Shown one piece after another: positions 32,534 through 41,288 of a stretch of DNA of 64,000 bases. The position numbers and the translations under genes were made by a program. This DNA comes from DAIDKA01 sp035487155 (lineage in GTDB: Bacteria; Pseudomonadota; Gammaproteobacteria; Steroidobacterales; Steroidobacteraceae). The notes under the pieces are model-generated. The model was not told the DNA's origin. It saw only the letters and a list, made by a program, of their open reading frames with translations, and did not search any database. Within the stretch, counting starts at the first letter, position 1. The number at the start of each line of letters is the position of its first letter. The stretch spans positions 48,086 to 112,085 of the forward strand of contig DATHMK010000088.1 in assembly GCA_035487155.1 (NCBI GenBank), written 5' to 3'.

Positions 32534-35500
32534 ATGCGCGGCATCATCGCATTGTGCGTACGCCACTACGGGGCGGTGACGGCGCTGAGCGTGCTGGCCC
32601 TGGTGCTGGGGTGCTGGGGCGCCCGCAATGCGCCGCTGGATGTATTTCCGGAATTCGTGCCCTCCCAGGTGGATATCCAAACTGAGGCGCCCGGATTCTC
32701 GCCCCAGCAGGTCGAGGAACTGGTCACCAAACCGGTCGAGAATGCGGTCAATGGCGCCTCGGGCCTTGCGACCCTGCGCTCCGAGTCCATCCCCGGCCTG
32801 TCGGTGGTGACCATCACCTTTGCCGACAACATTGATCTGCACATCGCCCGCCAGGGAATCTCCGAACGCCTGTCCGAACTTGGCAGCAGCCTGCCGGCCG
32901 GCGTCGGGGTGCCCAAGCTCTCACCGCTGGTCTCGAGCACGATGGATCTGCTCAAGATCGGCCTGCTGTCCGACAAGCTGGATCCCTACGCCCTGCGTGA
33001 CACGGCGGACTGGGTGATCAAGCCGCGACTGCTGGCGGTCCCCGGTGTGGCCCATGTCATCGTGTTCGGCGGCAATGTGCGCCAGATTCAGATTCAACCC
33101 GACATGCAGCGCCTGACGAGTTTTGATCTAACCCTCGCCGAGGTTGCCGATGCCGCGCGCGCGGCGCTGCCGCTGCGCGGCGCGGGCTTCATCGATACCG
33201 CCAACCAGCGCGTCCTGATGCAATCGCCGATTCCGGCCCCCGACACCCAGGCGCTGAGCCAGGCGGTGGTCACGGTGCGCCATGGCATTCCGGTGCGTCT
33301 CGGTGATATCGCGCAGGTCGTCGTCGCCCCGGCCTTGCGCTCCGGGGATGCGCTCATCATGGGCCGTCCGGGCATTCTCTTGTCGCTGGCCAGTCAATAT
33401 GGGGCGAACACGTTGGCCACCACCGTGGCAGTGGAGCAGGCACTGGATGCGCTGAAGCCGGCCCTGAATGCGCAGGGCATCACGGTGTACCCTGGCTTAC
33501 AGCGTCCGGCCAACTTCGTCGAACGGGCGCTGGGGACGCTGCGGCAGTCGCTGCTGATCGCGAGTGTGCTCATTTTCGTCGTCCTGTATCTGTTCCTGCG
33601 CGATATCCGCGCCGCCTTGATTGCCTTCACCGCCATCCCGCTGTCCCTGCTGGCGGCCATCGCGGTGCTGGAGCGCATGGGCCTGACCTTGAATACCATG
33701 ACGCTGGGCGGCTTTGCGGTGGCACTGGGCGTGCTGGTCGATGATGCCATCATCGGCATTGAAAACATCATGCGCAGGCTGCGCGAGAACCGGCTGCTGC
33801 CGCAGCCGGTGGCGCGACTTGATGTCATACGCGAGGCGGCGCTGGAGGTGCGCGGTCCGGTCATCTACGCGACCCTGGTGGTGATTGCGGTATTCCTGCC
33901 GGAGATTTTCACCTCGAGCGTGCAGGGCCACTTCGTCGGACCACTGGCGCTGGCGTTCATTTTTGCGGTGATCGCCTCGCTGCTGGTGGCGGTGACCGCC
34001 ACCCCGGCGCTGTGCGCGTTGCTGCTGCGTGGCCGCGAGGCGGTAACCGAGGCGCGTTGGCTGCTGGGGCTGAAGGCCTGGCAACGCCGGGCCGTGCACG
34101 GCGTGGCCAATCATTTCAGACCCGTGGTGGCGGTTCTCATCCTATGCGTGGTGGCGGCGGGCGCGGCGTTGCCATTTCTCGGCGGCACCTTCATGCCTGA
34201 TTTTCGCGAAGGCCATTTCGTGATCCAGGTGTCAAGTTCGATCCCGGGTACCTCGCTCGCGGCCATGCTCGAGGTGGGCCAGCGCATCAGCGCCGAAATT
34301 CTGGCGCTGCCCTACGTTGCGAGCGTCGAGCAGCAGGTGGGCCGCGCCGAACTGGGGGAGGACACCTGGGGCCCGCATCGCAGCGAGTTCCATGTCGAGC
34401 TCAAACCCGACGCGGACGTCGACCAGGGTGCCGCGCAGGACGCCCTGCGCGGCATCCTTACTCACTACCCGGGGCTGCAGAGCGAGGTGGTGACCTTTCT
34501 GGGCGACCGCATCAGTGAGAGCCTCAGTGGTGAGACGGCGCAGGTGGCCGTCAAGGTTTTCGGTGACAACCTCGATGACCTGGATGCGACCGGGGATCGC
34601 ATCGTGACGGCGCTGGCCAAGATCCCCGGCATCGTTGATCTGGAGTTCAAGCGCCAGAGCGGCACGCCGGCCATTGCCATCCAGTTGCGTCCCGAGGCAT
34701 TGCTGGCAAGCGGCCTGAAGGCGCAGGACGTACTCGACACCATCGAAACGGCGTACTCCGGGGCGACGGTGGGGCAAACCTTCAGCGGCACCCGAACCGT
34801 CGATGTGGTGGTGCTGCTGCCGGAGGCGCTGCGCCAGGAGGCATCGCGGCTGGGAGGGCTCATGATCAGCGGCGCAACCGGTCCGGTGCCGCTTTCGCAG
34901 GTGGCGCGGATCCAGGTCACCCAGGACCGTTACAGCATCGAGCATGATGGCGGCCAGCGTCGCATCAGCGTGACTTTCAATGTGAAGGGCGCTGCGCTGC
35001 AGGAGGTCGTGCAGCGTGCCGCGCGGGCCATCACGACCCACGTCAGGCTCCCCTCGGGCGTCTACACTGAATTCACGGGCGCCGCGGCCGAGGAGAGTGA
35101 GACGCGCAACCAACTCCTGCTGTATTCAGCTCTGGCCCTGGTCCTGATCGGCATGATCCTGTTCGTGTCCTTCCGCTGGCGCGCCAACAGCTACCTGGTG
35201 CTGGCCAATCTGCCCTTCGCCCTGGTCGGCAGCGTGGCGGTGATCGCCGCCACCGGCATCGGCTTGTCGCTCGGCACCGTCGTCGGGCTGGTGACGGTGT
35301 TCGGCGTGAGCGCGCGCAATGCCATTCTGCAGCTGGCGCACTACGAACATCTGGTCGAGGTCGAAGGGGCGCCGTGGGATACGCAAACCGCCATACGCGG
35401 CGCCAATGAGCGGCTGGTCCCCATCCTGATGACCGCTGCCGTTACCGCGCTGGGGCTGGCGCCCCTGGCCTTCGGGATGAATCTTCCGGGCCAGGAGATC

Positions 35501-35641
35501 GAGGGACCCATGGCCGTTACCGTGCTCGGTGGCCTGGTCTCCTCGACGATTCTCAACCTGTTCGTGTTGCCGGCATTGGCCCGGCACTACATCAGGCTGG
35601 CGCCGCGCGCACTGGTCACGCCAGATACGAACTTCGCTTGA
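32534..35641 (+). CDS. RND efflux permease of the CusA/CzcA-related group
   Basis: A 1035-residue inner-membrane pump. ATG 32534 starts just after the adaptor; the long upstream extension in the same frame is not coding. The N-terminus LDVFPEFVPSQVDIQTEAPG and EELVTKPVENAVNG are typical of the heavy-metal (HME) branch. The proton-relay helix, however, reads AVALGVLVDDAIIGIEN, whereas CzcA/CusA have DFGIIVDG-AVVIVEN: the first Asp is Ala here, while the second Asp and the Glu remain. Substrate may therefore not be a metal cation. It completes a tripartite pump with the two preceding genes. Confidence 0.92.
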   Translation: MRGIIALCVRHYGAVTALSVLALVLGCWGARNAPLDVFPEFVPSQVDIQTEAPGFSPQQVEELVTKPVENAVNGASGLATLRSESIPGLSVVTITFADNIDLHIARQGISERLSELGSSLPAGVGVPKLSPLVSSTMDLLKIGLLSDKLDPYALRDTADWVIKPRLLAVPGVAHVIVFGGNVRQIQIQPDMQRLTSFDLTLAEVADAARAALPLRGAGFIDTANQRVLMQSPIPAPDTQALSQAVVTVRHGIPVRLGDIAQVVVAPALRSGDALIMGRPGILLSLASQYGANTLATTVAVEQALDALKPALNAQGITVYPGLQRPANFVERALGTLRQSLLIASVLIFVVLYLFLRDIRAALIAFTAIPLSLLAAIAVLERMGLTLNTMTLGGFAVALGVLVDDAIIGIENIMRRLRENRLLPQPVARLDVIREAALEVRGPVIYATLVVIAVFLPEIFTSSVQGHFVGPLALAFIFAVIASLLVAVTATPALCALLLRGREAVTEARWLLGLKAWQRRAVHGVANHFRPVVAVLILCVVAAGAALPFLGGTFMPDFREGHFVIQVSSSIPGTSLAAMLEVGQRISAEILALPYVASVEQQVGRAELGEDTWGPHRSEFHVELKPDADVDQGAAQDALRGILTHYPGLQSEVVTFLGDRISESLSGETAQVAVKVFGDNLDDLDATGDRIVTALAKIPGIVDLEFKRQSGTPAIAIQLRPEALLASGLKAQDVLDTIETAYSGATVGQTFSGTRTVDVVVLLPEALRQEASRLGGLMISGATGPVPLSQVARIQVTQDRYSIEHDGGQRRISVTFNVKGAALQEVVQRAARAITTHVRLPSGVYTEFTGAAAEESETRNQLLLYSALALVLIGMILFVSFRWRANSYLVLANLPFALVGSVAVIAATGIGLSLGTVVGLVTVFGVSARNAILQLAHYEHLVEVEGAPWDTQTAIRGANERLVPILMTAAVTALGLAPLAFGMNLPGQEIEGPMAVTVLGGLVSSTILNLFVLPALARHYIRLAPRALVTPDTNFA

Positions 35642-36719
35642 TCTTGCGGTGCGCCGTTTCCAGCGGATAGATCGGGCAGTGCGCCAGGATCTGTTCCACC
35701 CGGGCACGGTCCGGCGGGGGAATCTCATCGGGAACCGAGGCCATGAAGGCGTCGAAGCGCTCCTGCATGCCATCCTTGAACTCAGGATGACTGAAGATGA
35801 ACAGGTCATTGTTGCGCACCCCGTTCAACACCCGTTCGCCGGCCTCCAGCGGTTCCATCATGATATTCGGCCGCCGCGGGGGTGCGCCCGGCGGCGGCGG
35901 CTTTCGCATGCTCTCCGGACGGTTATCCGTCATGACACCGCCCGGGCAGAAGGCCGAGGTGCCGATGTTGGTGCCCTCCAGTTCGACCCGCAGCGCCTCC
36001 ATCATGCCGACCGCGGCGATCTTGGTCGCGGTGTAGACACCGGCCAGGACCCCGGGAACCACGCCACTCATCGAGGCGGTGGTGACGATATGCGCGCCTT
36101 CACCATGAGCCTTGAAGTGCGGCAGGCAGGCGGCGACACCGTTGTAGATGGCGGTGAAATTGACGGCGACCGCATTGTCCCAGTCCTCGGCCTTGGCGAG
36201 GCTGGCCTGAGCGAGGGTCTTGGCACCGGCATTGTTGACCAGCAGATGCAGATTGCCGAACTTGCCTTTGATTTCCTCGAGCAGGCGCGTCCAGCCGTCC
36301 CGATCCGTGACGTCGTGCTTGATGGCATGGACGCCGGCATTGTCCGGTTTGAACAGCGGCAGAGCCTGCGCCAACCGGGCCTCGTTGCGGTAGCCGATGA
36401 CGACCTTCATCCCGGCGTTTGAACAGGCCCGTGCGATGCCCAGTCCGATGCCATCGGATGAGGCGGTGATGTAGGCCGTCTTGCCCGCCACCTCTTTGAG
36501 CGGCGGCGGCTGCGCAACTTTTGGCGCAGGTGGAATCGACAGACCCGGACGTGGGGGTGGGGAGGAGGCGGGTGCTGACTGCGCTCGGGCGCTGCGGCTG
36601 GTCTCTGCCGACAGGAATGCCAATGCCCCGGCACTCAGTGCCATGCCTTCCAGAAACTGACGGCGATCCGCGTTGGTCTTGGAACTGCCACGCTCCTGAG
36701 TGGTTTGCTTCTTCGCCAT
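35616..36719 (-). CDS. Tat-exported SDR family oxidoreductase
   Basis: A 367-residue short-chain dehydrogenase with a twin-arginine signal (NADRRQFLEGMALSAG, then a hydrophobic stretch and RSARAQS). The Rossmann start is TAYITASSDGIGLGIARA, catalytic Ser lies in TTASMSGVV and the Tyr/Lys pair in GVYTATKIAA. An insertion with a Pro/Gly stretch (PPPPGAPPRRPNIM) occurs near residue 280. Tat export implies folding with NAD(P) in the cytoplasm and work in the periplasm, unusual for SDRs. Substrate unknown. The end overlaps the RND pump gene by 26 bases. Confidence 0.88.
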   Translation of the reverse strand: MAKKQTTQERGSSKTNADRRQFLEGMALSAGALAFLSAETSRSARAQSAPASSPPPRPGLSIPPAPKVAQPPPLKEVAGKTAYITASSDGIGLGIARACSNAGMKVVIGYRNEARLAQALPLFKPDNAGVHAIKHDVTDRDGWTRLLEEIKGKFGNLHLLVNNAGAKTLAQASLAKAEDWDNAVAVNFTAIYNGVAACLPHFKAHGEGAHIVTTASMSGVVPGVLAGVYTATKIAAVGMMEALRVELEGTNIGTSAFCPGGVMTDNRPESMRKPPPPGAPPRRPNIMMEPLEAGERVLNGVRNNDLFIFSHPEFKDGMQERFDAFMASVPDEIPPPDRARVEQILAHCPIYPLETAHRKIKRSSYLA

Positions 36720-36756
36720 GATGCCCCCTGCTGGTTTCGAATCGCGCCGCCGCAGC

Positions 36757-37350
36757 TTAACGCAGGCGGTGAACCCGTATCGAGTTACCTTCCTGGGTCT
36801 TCAGGAAGAAGGCACCCATGATTCCGGGTCGGATGGTCACAGTCTCATGTGGGCCGAGGAACAAATCCCCAGTGGTCTCCGTGGATTCCCACACCTGCCC
36901 GTTATCCAGCTCGAAGTAATACTGATGACCCGGCTGCTGTATCAGTCGCGTCAACCCTACGACCATGGGTTCGGGCGCATCGCTGGGAATGTTTTCCGCC
37001 TTGCGCTTGAGAATGAGTTGCCGGCCATCCAGGCCAACGGTGTCATCGGCTGCTCGAGTCCGCGCAGTGGTCACGCCGGCGGCAGGGCTGGGCGGTGGCG
37101 CCGGCGCTTCCGGTGCCGGTACCACTGGCGCGGCGCTCTTGGAGACAGCGGCGGCGTGCCGTCGGCGCATCTCACTATCAAAACAAGCCAGTCGTGCCGC
37201 CGAATCGCTCACGCTGAAGCATTTCTCCATGGGATCCAAAGAATCTTGTGTTAGCGCTATCTCCGGAAACAACGCGCAGCTCAGCAGAATAAATGCGCTC
37301 GCAGCTGCCCCCTGCATTGAATGGGATCCCACCAGACCACTACCGCTCAT
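36757..37350 (-). CDS. secreted protein of unknown function
   Basis: A 197-residue exported protein with a signal peptide (about 1-35). The mature N-terminus has CFSVSDSAARLACFDSEMRR, a Cys-x10-12-Cys helix pair seen at the start of many short proteobacterial secreted proteins, including some linked to type VI secretion. A Pro/Ala linker follows, then a beta-rich C-terminus (HQYYFELDNGQVWESTE). No catalytic motif is visible. It is divergent from the large TonB receptor gene. Confidence 0.75.
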   Translation of the reverse strand: MSGSGLVGSHSMQGAAASAFILLSCALFPEIALTQDSLDPMEKCFSVSDSAARLACFDSEMRRRHAAAVSKSAAPVVPAPEAPAPPPSPAAGVTTARTRAADDTVGLDGRQLILKRKAENIPSDAPEPMVVGLTRLIQQPGHQYYFELDNGQVWESTETTGDLFLGPHETVTIRPGIMGAFFLKTQEGNSIRVHRLR

Positions 37351-37441
37351 GTCTGTTCCCTTTTTGGTACAGCCGGTTCATGCGTGCGAGAAATAATTGT
37401 TGTTAACCATATTCGAGGTTGTTAGGATTTTTGTCCAACTG

Positions 37442-37469
37442 ATGAGTTGTCAACGGATCGTCAACTCAT
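37442..37469. promoter_or_regulatory. inverted repeat upstream of the STN-type TonB receptor
   Basis: Arms ATGAGTTG (37442-37449) and CAACTCAT (37462-37469) flank 12 bases, ending 26 bases before the receptor ATG. GTTGTTA is also repeated directly at 37399-37405 and 37418-37424, 19 bases apart. These are candidate regulator sites for the receptor; no regulator gene is adjacent. Confidence 0.4.
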
Positions 37470-37495
37470 GAAGTAACAAGAACACAGGGGGGTCT

Positions 37496-40400
37496 ATGAT
37501 CTGCAAGCAGACCACGATCGCGCGCGGCCAGGGAATGAAGGCCGCCATGGTGAGAGCCACCGTCGCAGCCCTGTTGTGTCTTCCGGCAACTGTCCCGGTA
37601 CTGGCCGGGGAAGCCGATCAATATCAGTTGGTGATTCCGTCGCAGTCGCTCGCGAGCGCGCTTCAGGAATTGGCGCGGCAGTCCGGAGTTCAAGTGGTCG
37701 TCACGCCCGAGGCCACGCAAGGCCTCAAGGCGCCGGTGCTCATCGGCACCTATTCGGCCACCGTCGCGCTGCAGGTACTGCTCAAGGACAGCGGCCTCGC
37801 CTCCCGTCAGCTCGATGACAGAACTTTTGCAGTATGGGTGGCCACTCCCGCGCACATTGTCCGCACTGCGGACACTCAGACTCAGTCCGCTGCCGGCGCG
37901 AACCTCGTGGCGCAGAACACCGCCGCCCCGTCGCCCAATCCACCCGGTTCCGCAGAACAGGCCCCGCTGCAGGAAGTCGTCGTCACCGGCTCGCGCATCG
38001 CGCGCCAGGATTTCACCTCGCTCAGCCCCATCGTCACGGTGGGTTCGGACGCCATCGAAAACCGCTCCGAGCCCGGGGTGGTGGCGGCATTGCAGGAGCT
38101 GCCGCAATTCAATGTCGCCGGCAACAGCAGCAACTTGAGTGCCGCCTCGAATCCGTTCCCGTCGGCCACGGGCGCGGCGCCCGGCGCCGCGACGCTGGAC
38201 CTGCGGGGTTTGGGAACCAACCGCACCCTGGTCCTGCTGGATGGTCGGCGTGCGCAACCGGTCGATGCGTTGCTGGAGATCGATCTGAATACCATCCCGC
38301 CCGACGCGGTCGCGAGCGTCGAGACCATCACCGGCGGTGCCGCGTCGACCTATGGCGCCGATGCCATCGCGGGTGTGGTCAACATCAAGCTCAAACACGA
38401 TTTCCAGGGATTCGAGGTCGATGCGCAGCAGGGCCTCAGCCAGTACGGCGATGATGCCACCACCACCTTCGGCGCCATCATGGGCGGCAACTTTGCCGAC
38501 AACAAAGCCAACCTGATGTTGGTGGTCGACTACTCCAAGGTGGGCGAGGCCGATCAGACCAAGCGCGGCTGGTACCAGGCCGGCGAACTCGCTCCGGGCA
38601 CACCGGGCGGATCGCTGTATAACGGACCGAACCTGGTGGAGTACGTCTACGACCCCGCCAACATGCCCAGCGGCGTCGGCGCCTTCGGCACTCCGGCCAC
38701 CGGCACCCTGGTGGATCAGAACGGTCATCTATTCAATCAGTATGCGCCGCTGGCCACCGGTTACAGCGGACCGCTGGGGCTGGGGACCGGCTACAAGATC
38801 AATCCGGATGGGGAACTGGGCTACAACAATCAGATCCCGAACCTGACGCTGCCCCAGACCCGCTGGCAGGCGCTGGCCACGGGTCACTACGCCATCACCG
38901 ACTCGATCACGGCGTACATGCAGGCGCAGTTCTCGAAAACCTACACCGTGGCGCAGGGTGTTCCGTCGGGCCTGTTCAGTGTCTGGTCGCCGACAATTCC
39001 CTATGGGCAGTGGGACAATCCGAGCTCCCCGAACTTCGGCACGCCACCGGCCGGGGATACCTTCAATCCGGTGCCGCAGGCGCTCGCGAATCTGTTGAAC
39101 TCGCGACCGAATCCGAACGCGCCCTGGGAGTATCAGGGCAGCACCAGCTATTTCGGCCCCTACTCAACGGACACGACCAGCTCCGTTTATCAGCTGACCG
39201 TCGGCCTGCGCGGCCAGATCCCGGGTGTTGCCCTGACCAACGACTGGACCTGGGATGTCTACGGGTCCACCGGCGATTCGAACATCAACGCGCAGCTCAA
39301 CGGCTTCCCCAACTACAGCCGGCTGGAGACGCTCTTCAGCGCCAACATGTACGGGCAGAACTGGACCAACACCCAGTACCCGATCTCCGTTGGCGGCAGC
39401 TGCACCTCGGGACTACCGATCTTCACCGCAACCGGCGCCGTCAACACGGCCACCTCCGCCTCGGCGAATTGCAACGCCTATGCCGACCCGGCCTTGAACA
39501 ACGTCACGACGCTTGAGCAGAATGTCTATGAAGGCGACCTGCAGGGCAGCCTGCTCGACATGCCCTTCGGTGCCGGGAGGCTGCGCTTCGCACTGGGCGC
39601 GGACTATCGTCAGGAGCAGTTCACGTTCACCCCCGACTCGGGTTATACCGCCTTGCAGGCGTACCCCGAAATCATTCAAAACATCGCATTGCCCACCGCC
39701 GTCACCGGGACCACGGGCGTGCAGGAAGTCTATACCGAGTTCTCGATTCCGCTGGTCAAGGACCTGCCCTTTGCCAAGTCCATCGAGATCGATCCGGGCA
39801 TTCGCTTCTCGGATTACAACGAGTCCTCGCCCGGGGTGGACATCTCCAGCTCAGGCCATGACGTAAAGACCTGGAAGCTGCTTGGCAACTGGGTGGTGAA
39901 TGATTGGCTGAATTTCCGCGGCGGTCTGGAGGTTGCCAACCGCGCACCGAACATCGCCGAACTATTCACCCCGTTGGGCGGCAGCGCGCTGGCCGTCGGT
40001 GCCGATCCCTGCGCCGTGTATATCGGCACGACGCCATCCTGGGGCAACGCCCCCGGCAATCCGAATCGAACCAATGTGCAGGCGGCCTGCCAGTACCTGA
40101 TTACGCGTCAGGGCGGTCCGGCCTCCATCATGGTGCCGGATCCGACCAGCACCTCCACACTGCCTGGGAACCCGGCAAATCCCTACACCGCCGACAACTA
40201 CCAGTACAACGTCTTCGGGCCCTCGCCGGCACCGTTTCCCTTCGTGCTGGGTCTGAATTCCGGAAATCCGCAACTGAATTCAGAAACCGCGCGTACCATC
40301 ACCGCAGGCCTGGTCCTCAATTCACCCTTCCAGAATGCGTACACCCAGCGCCTGCGCATGTCGGTGGACTGGTACCAGATCCAGATCAACGGCGCGATCG

Positions 40401-41119
40401 GCGTGCCGAGCTTCGGACAGATCTATCAGGAGTGTCTGGATGCCCAGTACAACAGTCTCATCGGATCGACTCCGGGCACCTACACTGGCGCCCAGCTGGT
40501 GGCCGGCAATCCGTACTGCCAGTACATCAACCGCGAGTACGCGCCGGCGGCCGGGGACTTCTATGGTGCTCCCCGAAACTACGTCGCTCCCTATGTGAAC
40601 CAGGGTGGCATCCAGTCACGCGGCATCGACCTGGAACTGGACTGGGGCTTGCGCTTCGGCGACACCGATCTGTTGAGGTCGGTGCCGGGCGGCATCAGCA
40701 TCAACATCGTGGGCAACTATCTGGATCGCTATGCCGTGTCACCGTTCCAGGGAGCCGCCTACATCAACTACACGGGCACGATCACCAACAACTCGTACCG
40801 GGATAAGGTGCTTAGCACCTTTGCCTATACGGTGGGCCCCGCGACGCTCGGCTTCCGCTGGCAGCACCTGCCCGCGGCCGGGCCGGATCCGAGCACCCCC
40901 AATCAGGTGGGCGCGGCGAATGCGTACAACAACGTGGACTTCTTCACCAGTTATGCGCTCACCGACGCCATCACCCTGCGGGGCGGTATCGACAACCTGA
41001 TGAATGCCTGGCCGGTCTGGATCGGTGCCAATGCCTCGACCACGGCCATCGGTGCGACCGATGCGAACTACGACACGATTGGCCGGCGCTTCTACCTGGG
41101 CGTGAAGGTCAAAATGTAG
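37496..41119 (+). CDS. TonB-dependent receptor with N-terminal STN domain
   Basis: A 1207-residue outer-membrane receptor. After the signal peptide (to about residue 38) a secretin/TonB short N-terminal (STN) domain spans about 45-112 (VIPSQSLASALQELARQSG). A linker follows with the TonB-box-like EVVVTGSRI, the plug domain (RGLGTNRTLVLLDGRRAQPV; SVETITGGAASTYGADAIAG), and a long barrel ending in FYLGVKVKM. The length and barrel pattern resemble receptors for large plant oligosaccharides or oligopeptides. STN domains normally signal to a FecR-type anti-sigma factor, but none is nearby. RBS GGGGGG precedes ATG 37496. Confidence 0.93.
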   Translation: MICKQTTIARGQGMKAAMVRATVAALLCLPATVPVLAGEADQYQLVIPSQSLASALQELARQSGVQVVVTPEATQGLKAPVLIGTYSATVALQVLLKDSGLASRQLDDRTFAVWVATPAHIVRTADTQTQSAAGANLVAQNTAAPSPNPPGSAEQAPLQEVVVTGSRIARQDFTSLSPIVTVGSDAIENRSEPGVVAALQELPQFNVAGNSSNLSAASNPFPSATGAAPGAATLDLRGLGTNRTLVLLDGRRAQPVDALLEIDLNTIPPDAVASVETITGGAASTYGADAIAGVVNIKLKHDFQGFEVDAQQGLSQYGDDATTTFGAIMGGNFADNKANLMLVVDYSKVGEADQTKRGWYQAGELAPGTPGGSLYNGPNLVEYVYDPANMPSGVGAFGTPATGTLVDQNGHLFNQYAPLATGYSGPLGLGTGYKINPDGELGYNNQIPNLTLPQTRWQALATGHYAITDSITAYMQAQFSKTYTVAQGVPSGLFSVWSPTIPYGQWDNPSSPNFGTPPAGDTFNPVPQALANLLNSRPNPNAPWEYQGSTSYFGPYSTDTTSSVYQLTVGLRGQIPGVALTNDWTWDVYGSTGDSNINAQLNGFPNYSRLETLFSANMYGQNWTNTQYPISVGGSCTSGLPIFTATGAVNTATSASANCNAYADPALNNVTTLEQNVYEGDLQGSLLDMPFGAGRLRFALGADYRQEQFTFTPDSGYTALQAYPEIIQNIALPTAVTGTTGVQEVYTEFSIPLVKDLPFAKSIEIDPGIRFSDYNESSPGVDISSSGHDVKTWKLLGNWVVNDWLNFRGGLEVANRAPNIAELFTPLGGSALAVGADPCAVYIGTTPSWGNAPGNPNRTNVQAACQYLITRQGGPASIMVPDPTSTSTLPGNPANPYTADNYQYNVFGPSPAPFPFVLGLNSGNPQLNSETARTITAGLVLNSPFQNAYTQRLRMSVDWYQIQINGAIGVPSFGQIYQECLDAQYNSLIGSTPGTYTGAQLVAGNPYCQYINREYAPAAGDFYGAPRNYVAPYVNQGGIQSRGIDLELDWGLRFGDTDLLRSVPGGISINIVGNYLDRYAVSPFQGAAYINYTGTITNNSYRDKVLSTFAYTVGPATLGFRWQHLPAAGPDPSTPNQVGAANAYNNVDFFTSYALTDAITLRGGIDNLMNAWPVWIGANASTTAIGATDANYDTIGRRFYLGVKVKM

Positions 41120-41145
41120 GGATCGACCAGAGGCGCGATGCGAAG

Positions 41146-41180
41146 GCGAGGGCGGGTCGGCGCAAGCCACCCGCCCTCGC
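41146..41180 (+). terminator. intrinsic-type terminator after the STN receptor
   Basis: Arms GCGAGGGCGGGT (41146-41157) and ACCCGCCCTCGC (41169-41180) pair perfectly, and the loop contains a further GGC-GCAA-GCC mini-stem. It begins 27 bases after the receptor stop codon. Only a weak T patch follows (TGCTTTGCGT). Confidence 0.65.
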
Positions 41181-41288
41181 TGCTTTGCGTGTGAGCCACG
41201 TCACAATCTCCACACCCGTACTTTGATGCGGGTATCCAATGACCGATAACCGTACGACGCCCCCTAACTGTGCAAACGCCCCACCATA

